Shown here piece after piece: positions 13,977-26,948 of a stretch of 64,000 nucleotides of DNA. This DNA is from Diphasiastrum complanatum (taxonomy: Eukaryota > Streptophyta > Lycopodiopsida > Lycopodiales > Lycopodiaceae). The first letter of the stretch is position 1; each line of letters opens with the position of its first letter. The notes under the pieces are model-generated. The model was not told where the DNA came from. It searched no databases and saw only the letters and a list, made by a program, of their open reading frames with translations. The position numbers were made by a program, and so were the translations under genes. The stretch lies in NCBI GenBank assembly GCA_029204225.1, contig CM055099.1:47368542-47432541 (forward strand). Reading direction: 5' to 3'.

Positions 13977-16009
13977 GGCGTGGGTCCTCCAAATCCCTCG
14001 TGAGGCAAGCACCTCAATTACATGCATGGAAAGTCTAGGTGTCAACCATATGAGTGAGCTACTTGGCCAAAGTGGGCCACTTGCACTAATTTACTCAACT
14101 GACAAAAAGGGGGTCCTCATGTATTTAATTAATAGCATGCCCCACGAGTTATGTACAACTCATAGATGCCCAGAAACGCGTTTCTGGGAGGATGCGTTTC
14201 TATACCCAGAATCGTTAAAAAAAAATATTATTATTATTCTTTTTTTTTTTTTGGAAAAATAGCTTATTATGGCTGAAATTTTTTTAGGGGATCAATGGTC
14301 AAACCAGTGTTTTGCCTCTCAGAAATGCAGTAGATGGGGCACAAACAGATCTTATTATCAATAGCTATTTGGTTGTTATTTGCTCTGGTTTTCAATAAAT
14401 GCTCAGGGGGTTCAGGGGGCGGTAGCCCCCCGGTGGGGGATTTGGGGGGGCAACTCCCTGAGCAAAAACACACTTACTGGGACTATCTGTGATCGTAACG
14501 AACAGGCTAGAGGTTAGTTTTGAATTTTTATCCTTGACAGAACCCAACGTGGATTAATGCATCTGAACTGGACCATCCTACACCCGAAACAGTCGGCAAA
14601 TTACACAATAATTATGCTCTTAATTAGAGCTTTCATCTAATACCCATATTAAACAAAAAAAAAACAAAAAAACAAAAAAATAAATAAAATTAAACTTTCA
14701 TAAACGCATTTCTGAACCGCGTTTCTGAACACAATTCTGAAACGCGTTTCAGAAACGCTGGGCATCTATGGTACAACTTACAACTTAGTGCTTAGCCAAA
14801 GGGATAAAATAGGCATTACTCTTCAACAGCCTCCAGTGACCTGCCTCCAGCAAAAAAGCTCTTTCCTCTACTGATCTGCCTCTTGTTGACTTGTGAAAAA
14901 CAGTAGCAATTCTGCAACCAATCAATCCTGGAACCTGATCTTCCTGTGATCTGTCTTGAATCTGAAAATTACTTGTCTTTCCAGAGATGAGTATGATCCC
15001 ACTTGTAGCAAACCTACTATGTTCAATGCTCAAATCAGAAGCACCTTGGCTCTGATACCATGATAGAATTATGAGAATAATTCAGAAGAGCAAACTAATC
15101 CTATTAGTACTCACACACACAGAACAAGATGATTGAGCAAAGGAGAACATCTCAGATTAATCATAAGTCTGAAACTCGCTACAATGCTTCCAATGTCTGG
15201 ACTTTCTGCTTGGGAACTATGTTATCTTGGATTAATGTAGTCATTGTGAGCTGAGCTTCAGCTGTTGTACTTTGAATCTTAAGGCATCCACCTCAGCTTT
15301 TAGATACCCCTCAAACACCTTTCTTGGTGTGTATATATCATCTGTAGCTTGGCAAATGAGGAAGAAGGTAGCATGGGTGTGGAGGCACCAAATGAGGAGG
15401 CAGCAGATGAAGGGCAGATGAAGAACGAATAGATGAAGAAGGGACAAGGACAGCGCTGCCTAATCTGTTAGGGGCCGAAGGAGGCAGAAAAATGGCTCTA
15501 GACAGCACTGCCTGTACATCTGCTGTCTCGCTGGCAGCTGACTGGCTGGCTGCTGGCAGCTCTGCATGTGTGGCTACTGCCTCATCGGCAGTTTGTTTAG
15601 GTGCCGCCAATTCTGCTGCCAGTGATGGGGGAGCAGCAGTCAATGGGGCTTCTGCTGCCAACGATGGAGGTGAAGCATCAACTCCTGCCGCCAGCAATGG
15701 CTCTAGACAGCACTGCCTGTACATCTGTTTCGCTGGCAGCTGACTGGCTGGCTGCTGGCAGCTCTGCATGTGTGACTACTGCCTCATTGGCAGTTTGCTT
15801 AGGTGCCGCCAATTCTGCTGCCAGTGATGGGGGGGGGCAGCAGTCTATGCGGCTTCTGCTGCCAGCGATGGAGGTGAAGCATCAACTGCTGCTGCCAGCA
15901 ATGGAGGTGGAGAACAAGGTGGGGAACGGGGGAAGTTAGCTCCTCCCCGTTTGCTGGGAGCCATAGAGGAGTAGGACCGGCAAGAAGTTGCCCAGGGCGC
16001 CATAGCCAG

Positions 16010-16073
<64 letters not shown>

Positions 16074-19000
16074 AAGAAAGAAAGATTTATATTAACGTCA
16101 ATGACACCCGTGGGTGTATAAAAAAGTACATGATGTCAAATAAAGGAGCATTGTCCGAATATGGACTTATTAGCTCAATAACAACTATAAACTCAAGCTC
16201 AAACTCTCTAAGTACAACAAATAGCCAGCTCAGAGAGAGAGAGAGAGCTTTATTAATGTCTTTTCCACGCCAAAAGGCATATAAGACTAAATGGAGTACA
16301 TGTCAAATATGTGAAAACCAAGGGAACGTATATAAACGTCTCCAAGAAAAAACTATACATAAAAGAGAAATGAGCAATATAACTGTAAACTACAAACTGC
16401 CAACTGTCCATAAGGGGCGAGAAAAATAGTTGCCAGGAGTAGAGTAATATCATGTAGTGCTACTACTAAAAAAGGATGTTATACGAGCTGCAACATAGGT
16501 AACATGGGCCGTCGTTGACGTCATCTAGCAGGGTGAAAATTGTGTGCTCTCGTAACATGCCGTGAAGTGCGAACTACTGACTATGAGTGATACACTGTCT
16601 CTAACATCGGTGAGGTAGTATGTCGTCGTCGTCGTCATCTTCATCAGACCATGTCCGTCTCCTGGTGAAGAAAGACGTAATCTGAGCCTGAGAGCTAGGA
16701 TGTGGCTGGTGAGCTATCTGGTACATATCCTGGCGCAGCAAGACCATCTCCCATAGCATACGTGCGACACGGCAAGAATCCTCATATCCAATCAGTGCTC
16801 TAAGTGTAGTAGGCATGTCCCGGAATAAACTGTGATATCTCCCTCTGATCTCATAATATATGGGGCATCTGAAGATGAAGTGCTCCTCAGACTCTATCTC
16901 ATGTAGGGGACATAGCAGGCATAGTCTCTCCTCTATGGTGTAACCCTGGAATCTGCCTATCTCAATAGCCAACTGATGTGAGGAGACTCTGAACTGTCCC
17001 AAAGTGAAACGGAGGCCGTGTGTTAGTCCAGAGGACAAATAGCGAGGTAAAACTGGAAGGCCAGTGGCATCCTGCTCCAGAAAGTGAGTCCGGTAGTAGT
17101 CAGGCTTCACCCCCAGCTGGTGTCACCAGGTACGGTCGAGATATGCTCTGTATAGAAAACGTCTAATGTATTGGTGTGTTCCCAAAGGGAGATTAGTGAT
17201 AGTGATACCAAATGCTTCCATGAGGAAGTGTGATGCTTGAGAGAACCATGATAGCCGGTATCCCTGAGTCTGAAGGTGATGAGAGGACATAAGTGCAAGC
17301 TGTGTATATCACTGCTCTGCATCAGGAAGTGCCTGAACTCCTTGGATGTATGTAATAAGTTGGAAGGCTGCCTCAAGCTGAATAGGGGGGGTGGCAAACT
17401 CCGCAAGGATGATCTCATGTGGAACCGAGGGCTTCGCTCGGATCATGCGACCTAACATGGTGGGCTGTAAGCGTGAAATGTTGGACCAGTGTGAAGGTGA
17501 TAGTCCTAACTCCTGTACACCATATCTCTACTGCATACAAGTCCGCATACAAGGCCGAAGGGGTGACGATGGTGCCAAACAGTCTGCACTTACTCGGGGC
17601 ATCCCGAATAGACTTACGGAAGCATAATCTCTCCAGCTAGACTAGGGAAGAGTGACCTTTCCTGAGTCTAGAAGTAGCCGCCTGTCTCATACTAAAGGTA
17701 GGACCAGAGAAGAGCACACCCAGGTAAGTGTAGGAAGAGACCAGCTCTAGGGACTGTCCATCAAGGGTAAGCTCCTGGCGCTGCATGAAGGCCCGGGAAG
17801 TATTGAAGACCATAACTTTGGTCTTCGCGAGGTTCACCCCTAAACCCCACTGGGTACAGAAGGTGTGTAAACAATCCAACTGTCTCTGTAATCCCTCTCT
17901 GGTACTGGGGATACTAATACCACATCATCCGCATAGGGAAGGATGGCAATCAGAATGCCCCCAAGCCGGCAACCATCCCCATCACACTGAGAAATGACTT
18001 GCTCTAGCTCGTCGATATATAATCCAAAGAGAACTGGTGAGAGAGAGCATCCCTGCTTAACCCCAATAGTACTCCAGATCTGCTCAGAGATGCCACTACC
18101 ATGACGAAAGCAGCCCAAGACCCTCTCATAGAGAGCCATGACGGCTACAATAATATCTGTAGAGAACCCCAGGTCACGGAGTCTCTGGATAAGTAATGGG
18201 CGTGGAACAAAATCAAAGGCTTTCCTGAAGTCCACAAAACAACAGTAAACCTTTTCTCTCCTATGTCTAGCTTCCTCAATAAGGGCTCGAAGTGTGAATA
18301 TGTGATCTGTAGTGGAATAATGAGCACGGAACCCTTCCTGACCCAAAGCATGTAATCTCCTGGACTCTGCCTCTGAGCTAACTGCAGACTGGAGGATGGT
18401 GCCATATAACTTTGCGAGAACGTGCTCAATCATAATAGTGCGGTAATTACTAGGTACCATGGGGTCACTGTTTTTGTGGATAGGATGTATGATGTTGGTG
18501 CACCAAGAGGATGGGAAGCCCCTGGTTAAGGAGAGTGGATAATGTAGGGGCAAGGGTATCGAGGGTGTGAATCAGTAGCTCAGATTCAAGGTCTTCAATG
18601 TCCCTAGTGCGGTGGGTTTTTAGCTTTCTGATTGCTGCCCGAACCAAGTCAGGGGTGAGAGCAGTGTATGTGTACTCTCAGGCAGGTTCATAAATGTGTG
18701 AGAAAGAGTTGTATTAATGTATTTCATACCAAGAATGTTACATAGGACGAAAAAAAAGTACAAGATTTTAATCTAGTGGGAGCATAAGATTGTCTTGGAA
18801 AAACCAACTACCCTCATCTAATGCAAATAAAAAATGTCATGCCCCCACATCCCTCATGATTCTCACTTTTCACCACTCCAATTATCCTATAAAGAAGTAA
18901 AAGATAGTCAAGTTTGTATCAATAATGATATTCAAGCTGAACTCCTCATTCATGCTTCTGAGGTATTATCTCCTTCATTGTAGACCTCCTTAGCCAATAT

Positions 19001-22000
19001 CCTTTTGCTGAAGCACAAATATAATCCACATGCTCCATAAAGTTGGGGCTTCTATGAGACCAGGCAGCAAATGCACCACCATGATCAACCAAGTCCTACT
19101 TGAACTTTTGTATTGTCAGAAAAGGAGATAGAAAATGCTTAGATGACATTGTTCTACACCACTTGAGACAGCCTACAAGCCCTATCATGTAAACAAATAT
19201 TCCTTGAAATTTTGTACCTTAGATTTTCCTCTCGTGTAGGAGTTTTACCACAAATACTCTCACCAACTAGCTCTCTTTGTAATCCACCTTCAATCTATAC
19301 ATCTTATACACACGATTATGATTCAAAGCATATTAGAAAGTAATTATGTTTTCTCTTTAAAGAATCTAGAAAATTCAGATCTAAAGACACTGAACATAGC
19401 TCAATGTACACAGATTTTAATCCGGGCGATTTGATGAACTCTTGATACCCAATCAAAAACACATGAATCGATGTACGACTCATGCCAAAATTGTAGGTTA
19501 TTCATTATGAGCTCGGACCATAGATGCACTGGCGATTCGCAAATCACGATCCACGAATCACTGCCAAAAAAACAGCAATTCGCTGCGAATCGCTGTTTTT
19601 TTTCCTTGTACTGCGAATCCAACCAAAAAAAGAAAATTACGTCCAATTTGTTGCAGCGAATCACTATTTGCATCGCAATTCGCGAATCGCGATACCCAGC
19701 GAATCGCTGCAACTATGTAAGCTCAAAATACCTACACTGTTGACCAAAAATATGAATCCTGAACCTCTTATCATCGATCAAACATTTCTGATATTGTCAA
19801 AGCATACAAGATGTACACTTAAAAATTGTGGTATTATCTACGGTGGTAGTTCTAGAACAGAAATGAGAGAGTTACTATTACTGAAATGGCTTTGGATGTT
19901 TCTTACTTCATAGAAGGCCAAGTCAATGTCAACAATTGCCTTCGACAGTGCTCTCTTTAAAAAAGTCCTGTAGAAATAACTTCCCCATACAGCTGGCATG
20001 TGGCTTTTAGCCTCAAAGTTGCTTTTGTCTCTTATACTGGTGCTTTTGCATCCTTCAGCATAAGATAGAATATCTTCATCTGTTCTCAGATCGTTTTCCC
20101 AGTAAGCCTCATTATTTTGCTGGTAGAATTTTTCAGAAAAATCATGAATTAGTGAATTGTCACCTTTTCCTCCCAGGCTGGACTTGCCCACTTCTACCAG
20201 ATGTGATTGAGAAACTCCGGTAATGACACAACTCCTTGATAGTAATGACTTGGTGTCATCATGCGAGTAGGAGGCCAGCATCTTACAACTATCTGCAACA
20301 GCTACTGAACTTTTTGCTTTCGATAAAAAATCTCTCAAGAACAACAAATCTTTAAATGATTGCTTTATATAGTTCCATGAAATAGGATGCTTAGCATCTA
20401 TATCCTCTTCATCAACCATCTTTTCACTGTAAATGTCTACATCGGCATTTGTCCTCAGAGTCCCCAATAAATAGTCCTGTTTACAAGATCCTTCCCATGT
20501 AATTTTTGCAGCCATTTCGGAAAGAGACAGCTTAACAGTGAAATTAGATGAGAAAATGCGAGTGATCAAGGAACCTAAAATCATGTACACTTGATGAAGA
20601 AAATATTGGTGTACACATTTGGATACAAAATCACTTGCTTCTTCTCCATTATGTCCATCAAATACACCAAAGAAACCCAACGTCCTCAAAACGACAGTCT
20701 TTCCACCTGCTCGTACATGCAAAAATACGTAAAAAATAAACTGCAAATTGAGCAAAGGTAAAATGAGCATAAAGAAAGGATAAACAGAGAGTAGATTCAG
20801 AACGATCGCAACGTAACTGTTTAATCAACGATGAATCAAGTAACTCTATAAGACGAAGAAGTACACATTTTATATGATCTCCATTATGACAATAGCAGGT
20901 TAAAACCAAAATTCGATACAATTGTTACTTGATTAAGCCCTATGAAAATTAAGGGCTTTGAGTTGACATTCAATTGCACGTTACTTTCCTAAAATTACTT
21001 TCACATCAAGCATGCTAAGTCATGTAAGATGTGATTTCTGCCTCTTATGCACACATACAGCAGAAATTACCTCATCAGTTTTAGTAGCAATAGTAGCATG
21101 AAGCTGAGCAGTAAGGTCAGTCTTTTGTAAAGGATGGTATGAGATCGATGTGCAAGTGTTTCATGAAACTGTGCTTCGAACATCAAACCGGGACTGGTCT
21201 GAATTGGAATTAAAACTGGGGTAATTTCTTTGTTCAGAATTTTTTCCTTTTAAGAATCTGATTAATTCCAGAGATAATCTTTATTGAATAAATGCACAAA
21301 CTTTTCCTATATCTCATCTAGGAATATATCAAAACCTGATTTGATTTGAATAGAACCTTCACTAAATCAATGCGTAGGCCACAGAGCTCTCCTATATCTA
21401 ATCCATGTATTCAAATTATCCTAATGTCTAAGGGCTTATTTTTAAGTTTCTGATGGCTACTTATATTGTCACAGGTAGTGCTGGTTCTATAAATGTGAGC
21501 ACTTGCTATCAGGTGCCTACTACTATGAATCAATTTTGAAGAGCTCTTCAATCTTAACAAATAAGGCATAACACCGAGGATGAATGCCACTGATCCAACT
21601 CAAAGGTTCGACTATGAGGTGTCTTGCTATCACCAGGTACATATTAGTGCCTTTCAAAAAAGTTTTGAAGAGCTCGTCAAATTTCAAACTTCTTCAAGTT
21701 ATAACAAGAGCAATGAAGCCATGAAGCACTCAGCATCAATGATTTGGGAATCCACATTCAGGAGGCAAGACTTAATTAATCATAGTCTACAGCAGGATCA
21801 TTACTGTCTACACCTGTACACAGCTATAATTGCAACCTAAACTAACACTTGTTTGTTCTATAACAGAAGGGTAAGAATAAAACCAACAAAAAAAACACCA
21901 AAACGATTTGATGCTGCGATCTTGGATACACCGATTCTTTCCTGATCAAATCGGATGAACCACCCCATGAAACTTTAAATCTATTGCACAATTGTTGTCT

Positions 22001-25000
22001 GCATATATGGTGCAGTCATCAATTAGGAATCGCACTCCATTTTGAGAATTATTGAAATTGTGATTTCAGTGGGCTTGTAGCTAACCAATTTCATGTCAAC
22101 CTTCTAATATATAATTTAAGACTGGAATTTCCCTTTAATCAGCCAGAGAGGCATTGAGGAAAAAAATAATTAGTCCACTTTATGGCTGTCAAAGTGAAAT
22201 TCTAGAATAAGAGATTATCTGATTCCTTCAACGTTGTGTTCTTGTAATGATGACTTGTGGTTGGTGGTCATGTAGTTCATTTGCAATTTCACTTTTGGTA
22301 TTGCTAAGCATGCTCATACTACGAATGCTCTTGCGTGGCATTCAAGGTCCATATGCCTAATGGAAATGCTCATCCAATGACCACCAATCTGTTTCTTCTT
22401 CGATGTTAATCTCTATTTTGGAGTATGCTCACATTTATTCTTCTTGCTTGTCATTCAACATATGTTGTATGCATAGAAGCCCATTCCTAAGGTTTTCCTT
22501 AGGAACGGTACCGTTCTGTTCCTTAGGAACAGGTGTTCCAATCTTAAGGAACAGTTTGCGGAATGGGTTCAACGGGAATCAAACGGTGATTCACGAAGAA
22601 CTTTCAATGGGTTGCAAATGGTATTGTGATCTTCATTATTTGACTAATTCACAAACCTTGATGCAATTCACTTACAGTGGCGCCGGGAGTGGCGCCGGCG
22701 CCGGGAGCAGCAAGGGCGCTGCTGGCGCCGGAAGTAAAGCTTATGAAGATAGCTTTACAACACCGACCGTCGGTCGTTTCCTCGTCCTGTCTGTTCCCAC
22801 GGGTTCCTATCGAGGTTGTGGCCGAAACAGACGGCACCCGAAACGGATCCTGTTTGGAGAAACGGGACCGTCGGACGGAGAGTTGCAAAACTAGTCCATT
22901 TCGCTTGACCTAATAGCGCTTCTCCCCAGTCGAAGGGCCATTTTGACCGAACGATACCCGAATCGAGCCAGGCTCGATCCCTTGGGTCCGTATCGGGATC
23001 ACAAACCTGTGGACTGTGCTTCCGGACCATTGATGCATTCTACACAGTACCATGGCCTATGTGATCGGATTAATTTACGGTTTGGGGTGGTACAATGTCA
23101 CGTGGGCAATAATCGGAGCATGTCCTGGTAGATGTCCGCCGACACAATGAACGGAAGCAAGAAGTAGAATTTCACGAGAGCCAGCGAGAGATAATGGGGC
23201 GACTACCGGAGCTGTAGCTACGTGCCCTCACGGTCCTCGGAGCTGCTCCCCCCTGCCCTAGCTGGCGAGGGCGAAGAAACGCAGCGGATTGGAATTAGCT
23301 TCACCGTGAACTCGTAAATGAGGCCCATCGTGCACCCCTCGCGATCAACGAGCCTTAGGACCGAGTAGATGGGGCGCATGACGTCCATCAGCTGCTGCAC
23401 ATCTACCCAGAAAGGCTCCATGAATAAGATGTCGTGGAAGGCCAAGCCCTCTGGGGTCGTGGACAGGTCCATGGCGCTGAACTCTGCCGAAGTGGCCATG
23501 TGCCGCAATTCACCCTTGAGCTTGTGTAGCCGCTCAAGAATGATGAACTGGTAGGCGAAGCAGGTACGAGCGGGCTTCTTCAAGTCGAGCCTGCATTGAC
23601 AAACGGAATGAGAGGCACACATGAAACGAGCAAGAAATAAAGAAGCATCTTGAACGAGCCAAAAAATAAGTAGCAACTTTCCTGCTGAATGTGCGGAAAA
23701 GGGTCGTCATGAGGTGCTTGCGTGTGACGAAGTCCACAACCACAAACCCAAGGCAGGCGCCCGATGGAATGCAGGAGGAGGTCCAGTGAGTGTGCGGCAC
23801 GTGGAGTCCAGACAATGGAGGGGTAGTCTGCCATAAGAAGCTCCCCCATACCGCGGCAGTTGGACGCATTGTCCGTCACAACCTTTCAAGATACGTTCAC
23901 ACGATCAGTTCACAGCTTGGAAACACATTGCAATCAATCGAAAACTACGCAAAACTATTGTATCAACATCAAGCAGTAAATGACCAAGCAACCAATGAAA
24001 GAAGATTATACCTGGACAACACGTTGTGGCCCGACCTCCTCTATCGCTGCGCGAATGATGCCGTAAATGTACTCGGCCGAATGCACTCTCCCTGCCTTGG
24101 AGGCGTCGATGCTGCGCAAGAACATGGAATCGTAACAACTAGAAACAATCACGTTGATGAGTGGACGTCTGCGACAATCAGTCCACCCATCAGCCATGAT
24201 GGAACAGCCGTATCTATCCCAAGCCTCATGCAGTGCGGCCAGTCTGTCTCTGACTGATGCAACCCGGTCCTAGAGCAAAGGGCCTTGTATTGCGTCGGCT
24301 GTGGGTGGTGTGTAGCCGGGCCCGCAGACTGCAACTTTCGAGATAGCCTCTCGAAAGATGCAAGATGATGCCATGATAAAGGGGAGGTTCAGGTCATAGA
24401 ACATCTGTGCAATGGTCCTGGTGGCCTCTTTGTGCTGCCCCTCTCTGAAAGATCCCGGCATGGATATCTGTCTGGTGCCTCGGGATGTGGATGGTTGGGA
24501 GGATGTGGATGGACGATGCGGATCTGGAGGTGGTGGCATAGGTGCAAGTGCGGACGCGGAAGATGTGGACGGGCCGTGCAGATCTGACGGTGATGGCAGA
24601 GGTGTAGGTGCAGCAGTGGAGGCTGTGGATCCATGGGGAGTACTGGCGGAGGGGGTACGGGTGGCTGTGGCGGAGGCGGAGGCGGTGGCGGTGGCGGTGG
24701 CGATGGCAGGTGCGGATGCGGCGGCGGCGGTTGCGGGTGCAGATGCGACGGTGGGGGAGGTGGCGCTGGGTGTACCAGTGGCAAGGGCGGTGGCAGTGGG
24801 TGCACCAGTAGAAATAGAGTCCGCGGCATCTGTGGACGGCTCGCCGGGCTCAGCAGCTGGCTCAGAATATGTCTCGATAATGCGAGCCCTCTCCGCAGCG
24901 GGGATGACCATACAAACGCCGATCCCGTAGCGTCCCCCCGTGGGTTGGACTCGCAACCCCCCCAGATGTGCTCGAACCCGAGAGGCGTTCCCTGTGAACT

Positions 25001-25074
25001 GCCTTCGACAAAAAGGGCAACGCCACTTTTTGTCGGGCATCACTTCACCTCATCCCAAATGGGACGAGCAACCA

Positions 25075-25140
<66 letters not shown>

Positions 25141-25430
25141 GCACACACACACAGAAGCACGCAAATCCAATCTCTCTCTCCCACCTTAAACCCTAAACCC
25201 CAAACCCAAGCACCCTTAAACCTAAATCCTAAACTCACACACACACTGTGCACACACGAATCCTCTCTCTCTCCGTCCCTCACACTCTCTGTCTCTTCCT
25301 CTCTATCTCTCACACACAGATCACCACACACACACACAAATCAACAATATCCACACACACACACACACACACAAATTACCCCACACAATTTTCAGACACA
25401 CACACAACTCATCACACACACACACAAACA

Positions 25431-25509
<79 letters not shown>

Positions 25510-25934
25510 ACCCTCTTTCCTTGCTCTCAGGTTCTGCGGAACAATCTGCAAGGCCTGCTTCTTCTGGTTTTTTTTTTTTTTTTTAAAAAAAAGCGTCTGG
25601 GGCCTGGACGCGTCCAGCCCAAAAAATTTTAAAAAAAAGGACGCGTCCGACCCCGCGTCCGGGGGGTCAGACGCGTCCGGGTCCGGGCGTCGGACGCAGG
25701 CATTCCGGCCCGGACCCTCATGACTGATATATATATATCAGACATGAGGGTCCTGGCTGGACGCAACCTTTTGGCGTACGTGTCTGACCCCCGGACGTGG
25801 GGTCAAACGCGTCCTGTTTTTTTAATTTTTGTTTTTTTTTTTTAACGCTGGACGCGTCCAGCATTCGGACGCGGACACGTCTGAGACCCGGATGCATATT
25901 TAAAAAAAAACGAGAGAGAGATGTTTAGGGAGGG

Positions 25935-26014
<80 letters not shown>

Positions 26015-26040
26015 AAAAAAACAGAGGCAGATTTGGTTTA

Positions 26041-26109
<69 letters not shown>

Positions 26110-26907
26110 TTTAGGGTTTAGGGTTTAGGGAGGGAGGGACACAAAGGGAGAGATTGAGAGAGAGAGCGAGAGAGACAAAGGGTGGAAGAATCCAGTGGGA
26201 GATGGCAGGGCGCACACCAACTAACGTGAGTGTTTGCCCTGCACCTATTCGCTTGCAATATAGGCTTCTTTTTTTGTTTTTCATAGTTAATTTCCATCGT
26301 GGGATTTGGCTTAACGGACTTTTTTTGTGTGCAAAGAGAGAAGCTCCTAGAAGATGTCCGCCGGCACAACGAACGACATCGGAAGCAAGAAGCATAATTT
26401 CACGAGAGCCAGCGAGAGATAATGGCGCGACTACCGGAGCTGCAGCCACGTGCCCTGCGACTATCGGACCTGCTCCCCCCTACTTCAATTGGCGAGGGGG
26501 AGGAAACACACTGGATTGGAATTAACTTCACCGCAGAACAGCTGGCCATGGTCCGGAAAAGGGTCCTTCGTTGTCGGGCCAGCCAGGAGGCAGAGCGACA
26601 GAATAATGCACCTGACCGGGACGACGAGTCTGTGGGCTCTTCGGCGCCCCAGTAATGTAAAGCCCAAATAAAGGTCCAGCCGTATGTGGGGACTATTTCT
26701 GTGTAATTTTTGGGAGTAAATGAGGCGGCATATAGTTAGACAGTAGTTTACAAACAGACCCAGCCGTATGTGGTGGGATGCGTAATGTTTTTTTGATACT
26801 ATTCTTAAATCAATATACAATACGCTCTTTTGGGCAACATGCGCCTGGTTTTTCTGAAACGCGATTTTTGTAGTTTAATATATGTAATTTGTGCATTGAG
26901 CTGAAAA

Positions 26908-26948
<41 letters not shown>

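Larger units (their letters stand above)
9302..14828 (-). mobile_element. Copia element 2, complete with both LTRs but integrase-deleted
   Basis: Flanked by two matching LTRs (9302-9691 and 13792-14828). On the minus strand, the element has a primer-binding site, gag, CCHC knuckle, protease remnant, gag-pre-integrase, RT with [16 protein letters not shown] and FYVDDL, RNase H, and a polypurine tract (plus strand CCCCCCCTT at 9692-9700). Only about 600 bases separate gag-pre-integrase (11853) from RT, so the integrase catalytic core is missing. Stops and frameshifts are scattered. The right LTR and the gag each contain a MITE. Confidence 0.9.
1356..19906 (-). other. PP2C intron 2 (18.6 kb, transposon-filled)
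   Basis: Lies between exon 3 acceptor and exon 2 donor, both phase 0. It contains LINE copies, two nested Copia elements and hAT-type MITEs. All recognisable retroelements here are on the minus strand, the same orientation as the gene. Confidence 0.85.
22472..25722 (-). mobile_element. hAT element 1 (defective)
   Basis: Contains a broken DUF659/hAT transposase (23306-25040, minus) and a fragment of the accessory gene (23105-23305, plus). The right end reads, inward, CATGAGGGTCCGGGCC (25722 leftward), preceded by GGACGCGTCC-type palindromes (25600-25700). A CATAG at 22472 followed by CCTTAGGAAC and GGAACGGTACCGTTC palindromes is my best candidate for the left end, but I see no target duplication. 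The overall limits are therefore tentative. Confidence 0.5.

Noticed and set aside
15338-15939. Ala-rich protein-coding gene over the 205-bp tandem repeat
   Set aside because: Frames exist on both strands. The unit length is not a multiple of three, and no frame is conserved between the two units.
19471-19913. Open frames of 90-129 codons overlapping the 19.5-kb MITE
   Set aside because: They arise from the MITE's inverted repeats and run into the end of PP2C exon 2 on the opposite strand.
22403-23131. Plus-strand open frames of 60-163 codons in the GC-rich left part of hAT-1
   Set aside because: They overlap palindromic terminal repeats, lack any known domain, and fall in competing frames.
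24389-25196. Pro-, Gly- or Arg-rich open frames opposite the hAT-1 exon 1
   Set aside because: Frame shadows of the Ala/Pro-rich linker and the CT microsatellite.
26108-26130. True chromosome-end telomere
   Set aside because: Only three TTTAGGG units lie in the middle of an intron.
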